Below, piece after piece: positions 1 to 6,891 of a stretch of 26,192 bases of DNA; position 1 is the first letter of the stretch, and every line of letters starts with the position of its first letter. The stretch covers positions 1 to 26,192 of the forward strand of contig USEZ01000012.1 of the NCBI GenBank assembly GCA_900553775.1, given 5' to 3'. Under the pieces are notes generated by a model. It searched no databases. It worked only from the letters and a program-made list of their open reading frames with translations, and was not told the origin of the DNA. A program made the position numbers and the translations under genes. The DNA is from an uncultured Slackia sp. Its GTDB lineage: Bacteria > Actinomycetota > Coriobacteriia > Coriobacteriales > Eggerthellaceae.

Positions 1-13
1 TTCAGTTCAGTTC

Positions 14-26
14 GGCGGGCTTTTTG
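14..26 (+). terminator. Possible 3' arm of a terminator from an upstream gene
   Basis: GGCGGGC followed by TTTTTG looks like the downstream arm and T-tract of an intrinsic terminator. The matching upstream arm would lie outside the window, so this cannot be verified. Confidence 0.25.
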
Positions 27-89
27 TAATATCGGGGAAGAATCGCGTTTCGTTTGCCCGCATGCCGCTCTTTCCCTAGGATACGGGCC

Positions 90-1106
90 ATGGAAAAACG
101 AAACGACATACCCTACGGGCCGCAGGGGGATCCCGCGGCCTTTTCGCGCGACGGCCGCTTCGACGGGTCGGATTTTTCAACGGATGCGTCGTACGACGCG
201 CATCTCGTGCCGTCCGACACCCTCGACGGCCTCGACGCCCCGTATTATCCCGACGCGTGCGCGCCGGATGCGCAGGCCTACGCACGCGCCCGTTACGGAG
301 TCGCCGTCAAGGGCGCGAAGCGCAAACGCGCTGCGAAGAGGAGCCCTCTTTGGACGGCGGTGTCGGTGCTCGCCGCGCTCGTTTTGGTCGTGTGCCTGGG
401 AATTCTCGCCGTGATCGGATACGGCTATTGGCACGGCACCAAGGTCTACGACGATATCGCGCAGCAGGCGTTTCCCGAAAAACAGCTCGATGCCTTGGCG
501 GCCTCGACCATCGATTGGGATGCGCTTCTTGCCCAGAACCCCGACACGGTGGGCTGGATCTACATGCCGGGAACGAGCATCGACTATCCGATCGTGCAGG
601 GCGAAACCGACGAGGAATACCTGAAGAAGGATTTCGCGGGCAATACGGGCGGATTGGTGCATAAAGGCGCCATCTTCCTGTCGTCCGACAACGATTCGTC
701 CATGGCCGACCAGAACAATGTCATCTACGGGCACAACATGAACGACGACACGATGTTCGCCCATATCCTGCAGATGGCCGACCAGCAGGCCTTCGATGCC
801 GCCCGCACGTTCTATGTGTTCACGCCTACCCGGAATTACCGCTGCACGACGTACGCGCTCGATGTGGTCGATGCCACGCAGACGTCCCTTCTCCAGTTCT
901 CCTTCGCCGACCAATCGGCGCTGAATGCGTATATGACCTCGCGCGTCGAAGAATCGGTGCCGACGGCGCCTCTGGATATCGATCTGAACGGGGTTTCCAA
1001 ACTCTTCACGCTTATCACCTGCGGAGACGATTACGCCTCAACGCGCGCGGTGCTTTTCGGGGCTGTGGTGGAATCGGCGGTTCCCGAGAACGTGCCTGCG
1101 GCGTAG
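90..1106 (+). CDS. Class B sortase with long acidic cytoplasmic N-terminus
   Basis: Membrane-anchored cysteine transpeptidase, expected to attach surface proteins or pilins to the cell wall. The product is 338 aa. Residues 1-86 form a hydrophilic tail rich in Asp, Ala and Tyr that ends in a basic stretch (KGAKRKRAAKR). A single membrane segment follows at about 87-112, then the extracellular sortase domain. Catalytic residues are visible as His215 (VIYGHNMN), Cys311 (TLITCGDD) and Arg319 (STRAVLF). The GWIYMPGTSIDYPIVQ and GAIFLSSDND stretches are typical of class B. I chose the ATG at 90; an in-frame start at 54 is possible but the residues it adds look non-coding. No sortase substrate with an LPXTG- or NPQTN-type signal is visible nearby. 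The unusual part is the roughly 86-residue cytoplasmic tail, since class B sortases usually begin close to the membrane anchor. Confidence 0.9.
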   Translation: MEKRNDIPYGPQGDPAAFSRDGRFDGSDFSTDASYDAHLVPSDTLDGLDAPYYPDACAPDAQAYARARYGVAVKGAKRKRAAKRSPLWTAVSVLAALVLVVCLGILAVIGYGYWHGTKVYDDIAQQAFPEKQLDALAASTIDWDALLAQNPDTVGWIYMPGTSIDYPIVQGETDEEYLKKDFAGNTGGLVHKGAIFLSSDNDSSMADQNNVIYGHNMNDDTMFAHILQMADQQAFDAARTFYVFTPTRNYRCTTYALDVVDATQTSLLQFSFADQSALNAYMTSRVEESVPTAPLDIDLNGVSKLFTLITCGDDYASTRAVLFGAVVESAVPENVPAA

Positions 1107-1230
1107 GCGGAATGTTCTCCTGGTAGCGCATGCGGTCGGGCCCGCGTTCTCCGTTTGGGCCTGCCGCCGCCGCGCCTGCGTCTTGCGTTCGCATGCCATG
1201 GCGAACGTGCGCCATAGTTTTCCTATCGAG

Positions 1231-1262
1231 GCCCATGCCGCTATGGCGGCGCGGGCTTTTCC
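1231..1262 (+). terminator. Probable intrinsic terminator after the sortase gene
   Basis: An outer GCCC/GGGC pairing encloses a CCGC-tat-GCGG stem and is followed by TTTTCC. A separate perfect 7-bp dyad (CGTTCGC/GCGAACG, 8-nt loop) lies just upstream at 1186-1207. Together they occupy most of the 225-bp gap before purM. The T-tract is short, so strength is uncertain. Confidence 0.5.
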
Positions 1263-1331
1263 GTGTCATTATGGGAAAAGGCTGTAAAACGCGACGCGTT
1301 TCGTACACGCGGCGGAATGAAAGGGAGACAC

Positions 1332-2384
1332 ATGACTCAGGTGACTTATGCCGATGCCGGCGTCGATATCGAAGAGGGCGCTGCTGCCGTAGACGCCATC
1401 AAAGACGCGGTGCATTCGACGTATCGCCCCGAGGTGATCGGCGATATCGGAGGCTTCGGCGGCCTGTTTTCCGCCGCCGCCATGAAGGACATGGAAGACC
1501 CCATCCTTATTTCCGGCACCGACGGCGTGGGCACCAAGCTCAAAGTCGCCCAGCTGATCGGCAAGCATGATACGGTGGGCATCGATCTGGTGGCCATGTG
1601 CGTCAACGACATTCTGGCGTGCGGCGCCGAGCCGTTGTTCTTCCTCGACTACATCGCCATCGGCAAACTGCGCAAAGAGCACGTGGCCGATGTGGTGGGC
1701 GGCATCGCCGACGGCTGCCGTCAGGCGGGCTGCGCCCTGATCGGCGGCGAGATGGCCGAGCACCCGGGCGTCATGGATCCCGACGATTACGACCTGTCGG
1801 GCTTTTGCGTGGGCGTGGTCGACCGCCCGAAGATGATCGGCCCCGACAACGTGGCATGCGGCGACGTGGTGGTGGGCCTGCGTTCGAGCGGCTTCCATTC
1901 CAACGGCTACTCGCTCGTGCGCAAGGTCATGGTGGAGGGCAAAACCGCCGACGACCTGGCTCAGACCGACGAGCGTTTGGACGGCAAGACGATCGGCGAG
2001 GCGCTGATCGAACCCACCCGCATCTACGTGAAGCCCGTGCTGTCCTGCCTGCGCGCCCTTCCCGGCGCCGTGCATGCGCTTGCCCATATCACGGGCGGCG
2101 GCATGACGGAAAACCTCAACCGCGCGTTGCCGAAACATCTCGATGCGTTGATCGATCCCGCATCGTGGGAGGTTCCCGGCATCACGCAGATGGCCGTCGA
2201 GGCAGCGGGCCTTTCCAAAGAGGAAGCGCTCAAGACCTTCAACATGGGCATCGGCATGGCGCTCATCGTGGATGCATCCCAGGTGGATGCCGTGATCGAG
2301 CAGCTCGAGGCTTCGGGCGAGAAGCCGTGCGTGATCGGCTCTATCATCGAGGGGTCCGGCCAAGTGGCGTATCCCGCCGAATAA
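1332..2384 (+). CDS. purM: Phosphoribosylformylglycinamidine cyclo-ligase (AIR synthetase)
   Basis: Catalyses ATP-dependent ring closure of FGAM to aminoimidazole ribonucleotide, the fifth step of de novo purine synthesis, in the cytoplasm. The product is 350 aa, the usual PurM length. The nucleotide-binding stretch SGTDGVGTKLKVAQL lies near the N-terminus, and the C-terminal half has the family motif HITGGGMTENLNRALP. The ATG at 1332 is preceded by AAGGGAG with a suitable gap; the longer in-frame extension upstream runs through a likely terminator and is not credible. It is followed by purN 104 bp downstream, but a strong hairpin lies between them, so co-transcription is probably partial. 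Confidence 0.97.
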   Translation: MTQVTYADAGVDIEEGAAAVDAIKDAVHSTYRPEVIGDIGGFGGLFSAAAMKDMEDPILISGTDGVGTKLKVAQLIGKHDTVGIDLVAMCVNDILACGAEPLFFLDYIAIGKLRKEHVADVVGGIADGCRQAGCALIGGEMAEHPGVMDPDDYDLSGFCVGVVDRPKMIGPDNVACGDVVVGLRSSGFHSNGYSLVRKVMVEGKTADDLAQTDERLDGKTIGEALIEPTRIYVKPVLSCLRALPGAVHALAHITGGGMTENLNRALPKHLDALIDPASWEVPGITQMAVEAAGLSKEEALKTFNMGIGMALIVDASQVDAVIEQLEASGEKPCVIGSIIEGSGQVAYPAE

Positions 2385-2416
2385 GGTGTCGCCGTCGGAA
2401 AACGTTTCCGGCGTGG

Positions 2417-2456
2417 GGAAGCGAAGCGCCGCATGCGGGCTTCGCTTCCTTTGTTT
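2417..2456 (+). terminator. Intrinsic terminator between purM and purN
   Basis: Perfect 11-bp arms GGAAGCGAAGC (2417-2427) and GCTTCGCTTCC (2439-2449). The inner CCGC/GCGG pairs, after a one-base bulge, extend the stem to about 15 bp. The tract TTTGTTTT follows. It lies 32 bp before the purN start, so it could reduce or attenuate read-through into purN. Confidence 0.8.
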
Positions 2457-2488
2457 TCGTGCATGAAGCAAAAAAAGGAAGGAGCGCC

Positions 2489-3100
2489 ATGGCGCTGAAG
2501 ATCGGTGTTCTCATTTCGGGTTCGGGGTCGAACCTGCAGGCTATCATCGACGAAATCGAAGCAGGCCGTCTCGACGTGGAAATCCGCGTGGTCATTTCGA
2601 GCCGCCCCGATGCGTACGGGCTCGTCCGCGCCAAAGAGGCGGGCATCCAGACCATCGCCCTTTCCAAAGACGTGTATGCGGCCGATGCGGAAGCGGCCAA
2701 CGAGGCCATCGCCACCGAGCTGGTGCATGCGGGATGCGAATACGTGGTTATGGCGGGCTACATGCGCAAGGTGACCGACGCCATCCTCATGGCGTTTCCC
2801 GATCGCGTGCTGAACTTGCATCCGGCGCTGCTGCCGTCGTTCAAGGGCGCCCATGCCATCCGCGACGCCTACGAGGCGGGCGTGAAAGTGACGGGCGTTA
2901 CGGTGCATTTCGCGAATGCGGAATACGACAAGGGCCCCATCGTGGCGCAGCGTGCGGTGGAAATCGCCGAAGACGATACGCTCGATACGCTCGAGGCGAA
3001 GATCCACGAGGTGGAGCATGGGCTGTATCCCGAGGTGCTGCAGCTGATCGCCGAAGGCCGCGTGAGCGTGGGCGACGATCGCAAGGTGCATATCGCGTAG
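2489..3100 (+). CDS. purN: Phosphoribosylglycinamide formyltransferase
   Basis: Transfers a formyl group from 10-formyltetrahydrofolate to GAR, the third step of purine synthesis. The product is 203 aa, a normal PurN length. The N-terminal phosphate-binding loop reads LISGSGSNLQAI, and the hallmark NLHPALLPSFKG carries the catalytic Asn and His. The catalytic Asp is expected in the downstream EYDKGPIV segment. The ATG at 2489 sits 4 nt after an AAGGAAGGAG ribosome-binding site. It lies downstream of purM in the same direction. PurM and PurN act at non-adjacent steps (5 and 3), so the pairing reflects the pathway rather than direct channelling. Confidence 0.97.
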   Translation: MALKIGVLISGSGSNLQAIIDEIEAGRLDVEIRVVISSRPDAYGLVRAKEAGIQTIALSKDVYAADAEAANEAIATELVHAGCEYVVMAGYMRKVTDAILMAFPDRVLNLHPALLPSFKGAHAIRDAYEAGVKVTGVTVHFANAEYDKGPIVAQRAVEIAEDDTLDTLEAKIHEVEHGLYPEVLQLIAEGRVSVGDDRKVHIA

Positions 3101-3126
3101 CCGCCCGCGTCGGGCGCGTTGCCGGT

Positions 3127-3155
3127 TTGCCGCGCTTGCGCAATGCTGATATATT
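3127..3155 (+). promoter_or_regulatory. Sigma70-type promoter for the XdhC-family gene
   Basis: TTGCCG (3127-3132) and TATATT (3150-3155) are separated by exactly 17 bp. Transcription would start about 3162, shortly upstream of the 3171-3196 hairpin and the start codon at 3214. It is predicted from sequence only. Confidence 0.5.
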
Positions 3156-3170
3156 CTGAATCAAGGATAA

Positions 3171-3196
3171 ACGGACCCTCGTTGCCGAGGGTCCGT
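3171..3196 (+). promoter_or_regulatory. Perfect 10-bp hairpin in the leader of the XdhC-family gene
   Basis: Arms ACGGACCCTC and GAGGGTCCGT with a 6-nt loop (gttgcc). The hairpin ends 4 nt before the GAAAGGA ribosome-binding site and has no T-tract, so it does not look like a terminator. It could be an mRNA stabiliser, a leader-RNA control element or a protein-binding site. Confidence 0.55.
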
Positions 3197-3213
3197 GTGC
3201 GAAAGGATTGCTC

Positions 3214-4194
3214 ATGCGTAAAGAAACGCTTCTCGCCCTTGCCGCCGATTTACGCGCGGGGCGCGCCGTCGAGCTGTCGACGGAAGACTTCCCGTGCTTT
3301 TCCAAGGAGGCGGCCGAAGCCGACAAGCGCACGTCGCCTGAGGCGCTTGCGCGTATTTCCGCCGCTCTGACGGCCGACGACGCCTGCGTGTTCGAGCGCG
3401 CCGCCCGCGCGATCGACGAGGGCGATCTGGCCTGGATCGGCTTCAAGGTGGTCGACGATGCGGCCGCGGCCGTGTCCAACGTCGACAACGAGGTCACGAA
3501 GAAATACGGCGATGTGGGAAGCGCCGACGGACGCGACCTGGTGTTTTTCTGCAACGATGCCAAAGAGGCCGTGGCGGCCCGCGCGTATTCGTCCCGCGAT
3601 TTCTTCCAGATGAAAGACGTCACGCGCGGCCCGTCTATGCATAACGACCAATTCGAGGGGCTCACCTGGACATCGGTGGCGCTGTTCGACCCGGTGAAGG
3701 TGTGGCTGCTCGGCGCATCCGACGTGGCGGTTGAGGCCGCCGCGCTCGCCCGCCATGTGGGCTTTCAGGTGGAAGTGGTCGACGACGACGCGTCGTTTCT
3801 CAACGAAGAACGCTTCCCCGACGTCAAGCGCACGTTGATCGGCTCGTTCGACGAGCTTGCCGCCATGAGGGCCGACCCCGCCGATTACGTGTGCGTGGTC
3901 ACGCGCGGCCACATGCACGACCCCGAAGGCTGCGTGTGGGCGAGCGAACAGGGCGTGCATTACGTGGGCATGATGGGATGCAAGGGCAAGAACAGCCGCG
4001 TGCACGATTTGTGCCTGGAAGCCGGCATGACCGAGGCGCAGTGGGATGCCGTCAAACGTCCCATCGGTTTGAAATTCGGGGCGAAAACCCCTGCCGAACT
4101 GGCCATTTCCATCGTTGCCGAGCTGGTGGACGTGCGTTATAGGCAGCGCTACAGCCAAGAAGCCCGCGACAAGCACGAAAACGGCCTGTGGTAG
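3214..4194 (+). CDS. XdhC-family protein (molybdenum-cofactor chaperone type)
   Basis: The product is 326 aa. The C-terminal half matches the XdhC Rossmann domain: VWLLGASDVAVEAAALA at about 163-179, YVGMMGCKGKN at 250-260 and the family motif PIGLKFGAKTPAEL at 283-296. Family members handle or sulfurate molybdenum cofactor for xanthine-dehydrogenase-type hydroxylases. Residues 1-160 are less conserved to my eye and may carry the N-terminal XdhC/CoxI segment (WIGFKVVDDAAA). No molybdenum hydroxylase gene is present here. Its position directly after purM-purN hints at a purine link, but that is inference. The ATG at 3214 was preferred over a TTG at 3208 because GAAAGGA lies 7 nt upstream of it. 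Confidence 0.8.
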   Translation: MRKETLLALAADLRAGRAVELSTEDFPCFSKEAAEADKRTSPEALARISAALTADDACVFERAARAIDEGDLAWIGFKVVDDAAAAVSNVDNEVTKKYGDVGSADGRDLVFFCNDAKEAVAARAYSSRDFFQMKDVTRGPSMHNDQFEGLTWTSVALFDPVKVWLLGASDVAVEAAALARHVGFQVEVVDDDASFLNEERFPDVKRTLIGSFDELAAMRADPADYVCVVTRGHMHDPEGCVWASEQGVHYVGMMGCKGKNSRVHDLCLEAGMTEAQWDAVKRPIGLKFGAKTPAELAISIVAELVDVRYRQRYSQEARDKHENGLW

Positions 4195-4397
4195 CCTCGC
4201 GGCATCTGCTGCATGGCGGAAAAGAACTCGATTACTGCCGTCGCGAACTGGGGTTGGGCGCTTCGCTTTTGAACCGAAGGCAGGTGAGGAACTATCTGCC
4301 GCTGCCCGGCTACGACGGCGTGTTCTACCTGAGCACGAAGCTTCCTACCTATCGCTGCGCGCTCGAAAAGCACCGCGACAAGCTCAAAGGCGCGTAA
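4188..4397 (+). CDS. Small uncharacterised protein overlapping the XdhC-family gene
   Basis: A 69-aa reading frame starts at a GTG that overlaps the end of the upstream gene by 7 bp, suggesting translational coupling. It stops 25 bp before a strong terminator. The product is basic, with no membrane segment or signal peptide. Its C-terminal half reads like a folded protein (VRNYLPLPGYDGVFYLSTKL). I do not recognise the family. It could be a short real protein or the remnant of a longer gene; the exact start is uncertain. Confidence 0.45.
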   Translation: MVASRHLLHGGKELDYCRRELGLGASLLNRRQVRNYLPLPGYDGVFYLSTKLPTYRCALEKHRDKLKGA

Positions 4398-4422
4398 GGT
4401 AGCTCCGAAAAAAAGGGGCAAA

Positions 4423-4455
4423 GAAAATGCCGCAGCGTTTTGCTGCGGCATTTTC
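4423..4455. terminator. Bidirectional terminator between convergent genes
   Basis: Perfect 14-bp stem (GAAAATGCCGCAGC paired with GCTGCGGCATTTTC) around a 5-nt loop. Because the arm ends are A-rich and T-rich, it works on both strands. It separates the plus-strand purM-to-4397 group from the minus-strand flavoprotein gene ending at 4479. Confidence 0.9.
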
Positions 4456-4478
4456 AAAGGAGGGGCAAGCGGGGCGTT

Positions 4479-6704
4479 CTAAACGGAACGTGCTGCAAGA
4501 TTTCCTTCGCGAATTGCCTGGGCGATATTGAATGGATGGGCGCAGTCTCCCACAGCGATTACGTCGAACTCTGCCCCCAGTTCATCGGCAAGGGAGGTAT
4601 TGGGGAGCATGTCATAGCATTCGAGAATGCTGTTGCATTCGATGACTTTTGCTTCTCCGGTCGGCAGGACGATTTCAAGGCCGCTATCGACAATGGATTC
4701 GATTTGGGTGTTGTGCCACATGCGAACCCCTTGTGCTTGCAGGTAGGGTACGACGAATGCCCTGACCCACATGGACTGCTCCTTGTCTATAAGCTCTTTC
4801 TCGGTTTCGCTTACGATTTGGACGTGCTTGCCTTGCGCGAGCAGGAAAAGAGCGCAATCGATTGCCTGGGCGCCGTCTCCGCAGATGACCACGCTTTCGC
4901 CTGTTTCGGCATTTGCCAGGCCTTCAACGCTGAGGATTTTGACGGCGTCCGTTTCCTCCAGGCGTGAATCTCGGGTTCCTCCGACGGCGACGATGATCGC
5001 ATCGGGCGCTTTTTCGCGAACCAAATCGGCGGTTACTTCGGTTTCTGTAATCACTTCGACGTTGCATACTTCCTGCTGGTGCGACAAGTAGTCGATGAGG
5101 TCGCCAAGGCGCTCGTGGCCCCCCTTGAATGGCTGGGCGGTTGCGATGAGGCCGCCGAGGGAGGCTTTCTTTTCATAGAGAGAGACCGCATGCCCACGCA
5201 TTGCAGCAATGCGAGCCGCTTCCATTCCTGCCGGTCCTGCGCCGATTACCATAACGTTTTTCGGTGTTTCTGCGGTCGGCAAGGCGTATCCTTCGGGCAT
5301 GACATCGGTATAGGCGTTTTGCGTGACGGCATTCACGCGGCAGAATTCTTTTCCGTCGCTCGAGTAGCCTTTTGGACCGCCTTTGGCATGGCAGTGCATG
5401 CAGCGACAGCATGGAGCTATTTCGTCACGTTTGCCTGCCTGGAGCTTGTTGGGGAGGTCGGGGTCGACGGTCAGGGGGCGCGTAATCATGAGATAGTCGA
5501 CTTCCCCATTGGCGACGGCGTTATTCATCAGGTCGGGAGCGGTGCGGGGATCCATATAGCCTGCGCACGATACGCTTGCCTCGAGGTTTTTCTTGAATTC
5601 GGCGCATGCTTTCAGGAGCAGACCGCAGCCTGAGTAACGGCCTTCGACGACTCCTTCGAAATGCCGCGAGAAGTCGGCGCGCGTGCCGAATCCCGTGGTG
5701 CCTTCGCACTTGTAGCCTGTGAACATAAGGTCGGGTGCGAATTGCGCGATATGCATTCCCGGCACGGAGAGGCGCAGGTAGAACGAATCGGCGCCTGCGG
5801 ATTCGAAGGCTTTCGCATTGGCGATGCTTTCTTCGATGGTGAGGAATCCGTCGGTGTTGCCAAGGGCCTGGTCGTTCTCCTCGACGGCATCCATAAGGAT
5901 TTGCACGGGGTAGTCTTGGCCGCACTTCTCTTTGATTTCTTTGATGATTTCGCAGATGAAGCGGGTTCTGTTTTCGAGGGTGTCGGCACCGTATTCATCG
6001 GTGCGCGCGTTCGCGCGTTTCATCATGAAGAACTTGAGAATCTGAGTGGCGGCGCAATGCAGCTCGACAACATCGAATCCCGCGGCTTTGAGTTGGACGG
6101 CCAGCTCGACAATTGCGTTCTTGAACCATGCGATATCCTCGAGCGTCATGTCGGTAATCGTCGTGGTGCCCTCCTGAAGCATGCCGACACCGAGTTGGAA
6201 TCCCGCGTAGGCGCCGTGTTTATGAATACGTTCGGTTACGGGGGCCATTTTTTCGGGGATTTTGCTCATATCGTCGAGAAGCCATCCCGTTGCCTTTTGC
6301 TCGAGCGGCTTGTATGACATGAGTTTCGAAATGCTGCTCTCCACGAATACGAGAGAAGCCCCTCCCTTGGCGAAGTTTTCGTAATAGTCGAGGAAATTGG
6401 CATTAAGCACATCGCCATCGGGTGCCCAGGTGTCCGATCCCGCAGGGCTTTTTGCAATGCGGTTACGCAATGTGATCGAGCCCATCTGCAAAGGTTCGAA
6501 CAGTGCTGAAAAGTTATCGCTGCATGTGCTGTAGGTTTCGTCTTGCGGATTCAGTTCGCGTGCTTGCGTTTTTTCGACTTCGTTGTCGCCCTCGGTCGAT
6601 ACGCTCGGGGCGCATCCCGCCAAAGACCCTAATGCGCTGGCGGAACCAACGCCCAATGCCGCCACCGCGGCTGCTCCGAAGAAATTTCGACGCGTGATAT
6701 CCAT
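4479..6704 (-). CDS. Tat-exported OYE-type FMN/FAD/4Fe-4S oxidoreductase, probable lipoprotein
   Basis: 741 aa, with the three-part layout of 2,4-dienoyl-CoA reductase, trimethylamine dehydrogenase and BaiCD-type enzymes. A twin-arginine signal (ITRRNFFGAAA) is followed by a lipobox-like LAGC with Cys31. The FMN-binding TIM-barrel region spans about 64-430. An iron-sulfur motif has Cys432/433, Cys435, Cys438 and Cys455 (PCCRCMHC, EFCRVN). A FAD-binding GAGPAGMEAA at 488-497, a second nucleotide fold near 605-630 and AVGDCAHPFNIAQAIREG near 717 complete it. It probably reduces an unsaturated or oxidised substrate outside the membrane; the substrate cannot be read from sequence. The start is fixed by AGGAGGGG 5 nt upstream. 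It is divergent from a membrane LuxR regulator. Third-position GC is clearly lower than in neighbouring genes, suggesting acquisition. Confidence 0.87.
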   Translation of the reverse strand: MDITRRNFFGAAAVAALGVGSASALGSLAGCAPSVSTEGDNEVEKTQARELNPQDETYSTCSDNFSALFEPLQMGSITLRNRIAKSPAGSDTWAPDGDVLNANFLDYYENFAKGGASLVFVESSISKLMSYKPLEQKATGWLLDDMSKIPEKMAPVTERIHKHGAYAGFQLGVGMLQEGTTTITDMTLEDIAWFKNAIVELAVQLKAAGFDVVELHCAATQILKFFMMKRANARTDEYGADTLENRTRFICEIIKEIKEKCGQDYPVQILMDAVEENDQALGNTDGFLTIEESIANAKAFESAGADSFYLRLSVPGMHIAQFAPDLMFTGYKCEGTTGFGTRADFSRHFEGVVEGRYSGCGLLLKACAEFKKNLEASVSCAGYMDPRTAPDLMNNAVANGEVDYLMITRPLTVDPDLPNKLQAGKRDEIAPCCRCMHCHAKGGPKGYSSDGKEFCRVNAVTQNAYTDVMPEGYALPTAETPKNVMVIGAGPAGMEAARIAAMRGHAVSLYEKKASLGGLIATAQPFKGGHERLGDLIDYLSHQQEVCNVEVITETEVTADLVREKAPDAIIVAVGGTRDSRLEETDAVKILSVEGLANAETGESVVICGDGAQAIDCALFLLAQGKHVQIVSETEKELIDKEQSMWVRAFVVPYLQAQGVRMWHNTQIESIVDSGLEIVLPTGEAKVIECNSILECYDMLPNTSLADELGAEFDVIAVGDCAHPFNIAQAIREGNLAARSV

Positions 6705-6811
6705 ATTTCCCCTCCTTGATGTTTCGCGTTTCTTTATCGGAATGCCCCGATCGTAGCCACGTCTAGGCGTTGCGGCATCGCATCAATGCTGGGAAAAGGG
6801 GGCCGTTTCGA

Positions 6812-6832
6812 AACCACATCATTGATGTGGTT
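6812..6832. promoter_or_regulatory. 21-bp perfect dyad, candidate operator for regulator 1
   Basis: AACCACATCA and its exact reverse complement TGATGTGGTT flank a single central base. The dyad lies in the 187-bp region between the divergent flavoprotein and LuxR genes. A partial second copy, CATCAATG (6781-6788), is the reverse complement of the dyad core CATTGATG (6820-6827), consistent with a two-site operator. Confidence 0.6.
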
Positions 6833-6891
6833 AAATAAAAGTGCTGATGGTATTCAATTGCCGTAGTTGATATGGCGAAGTGGGGGACTTC

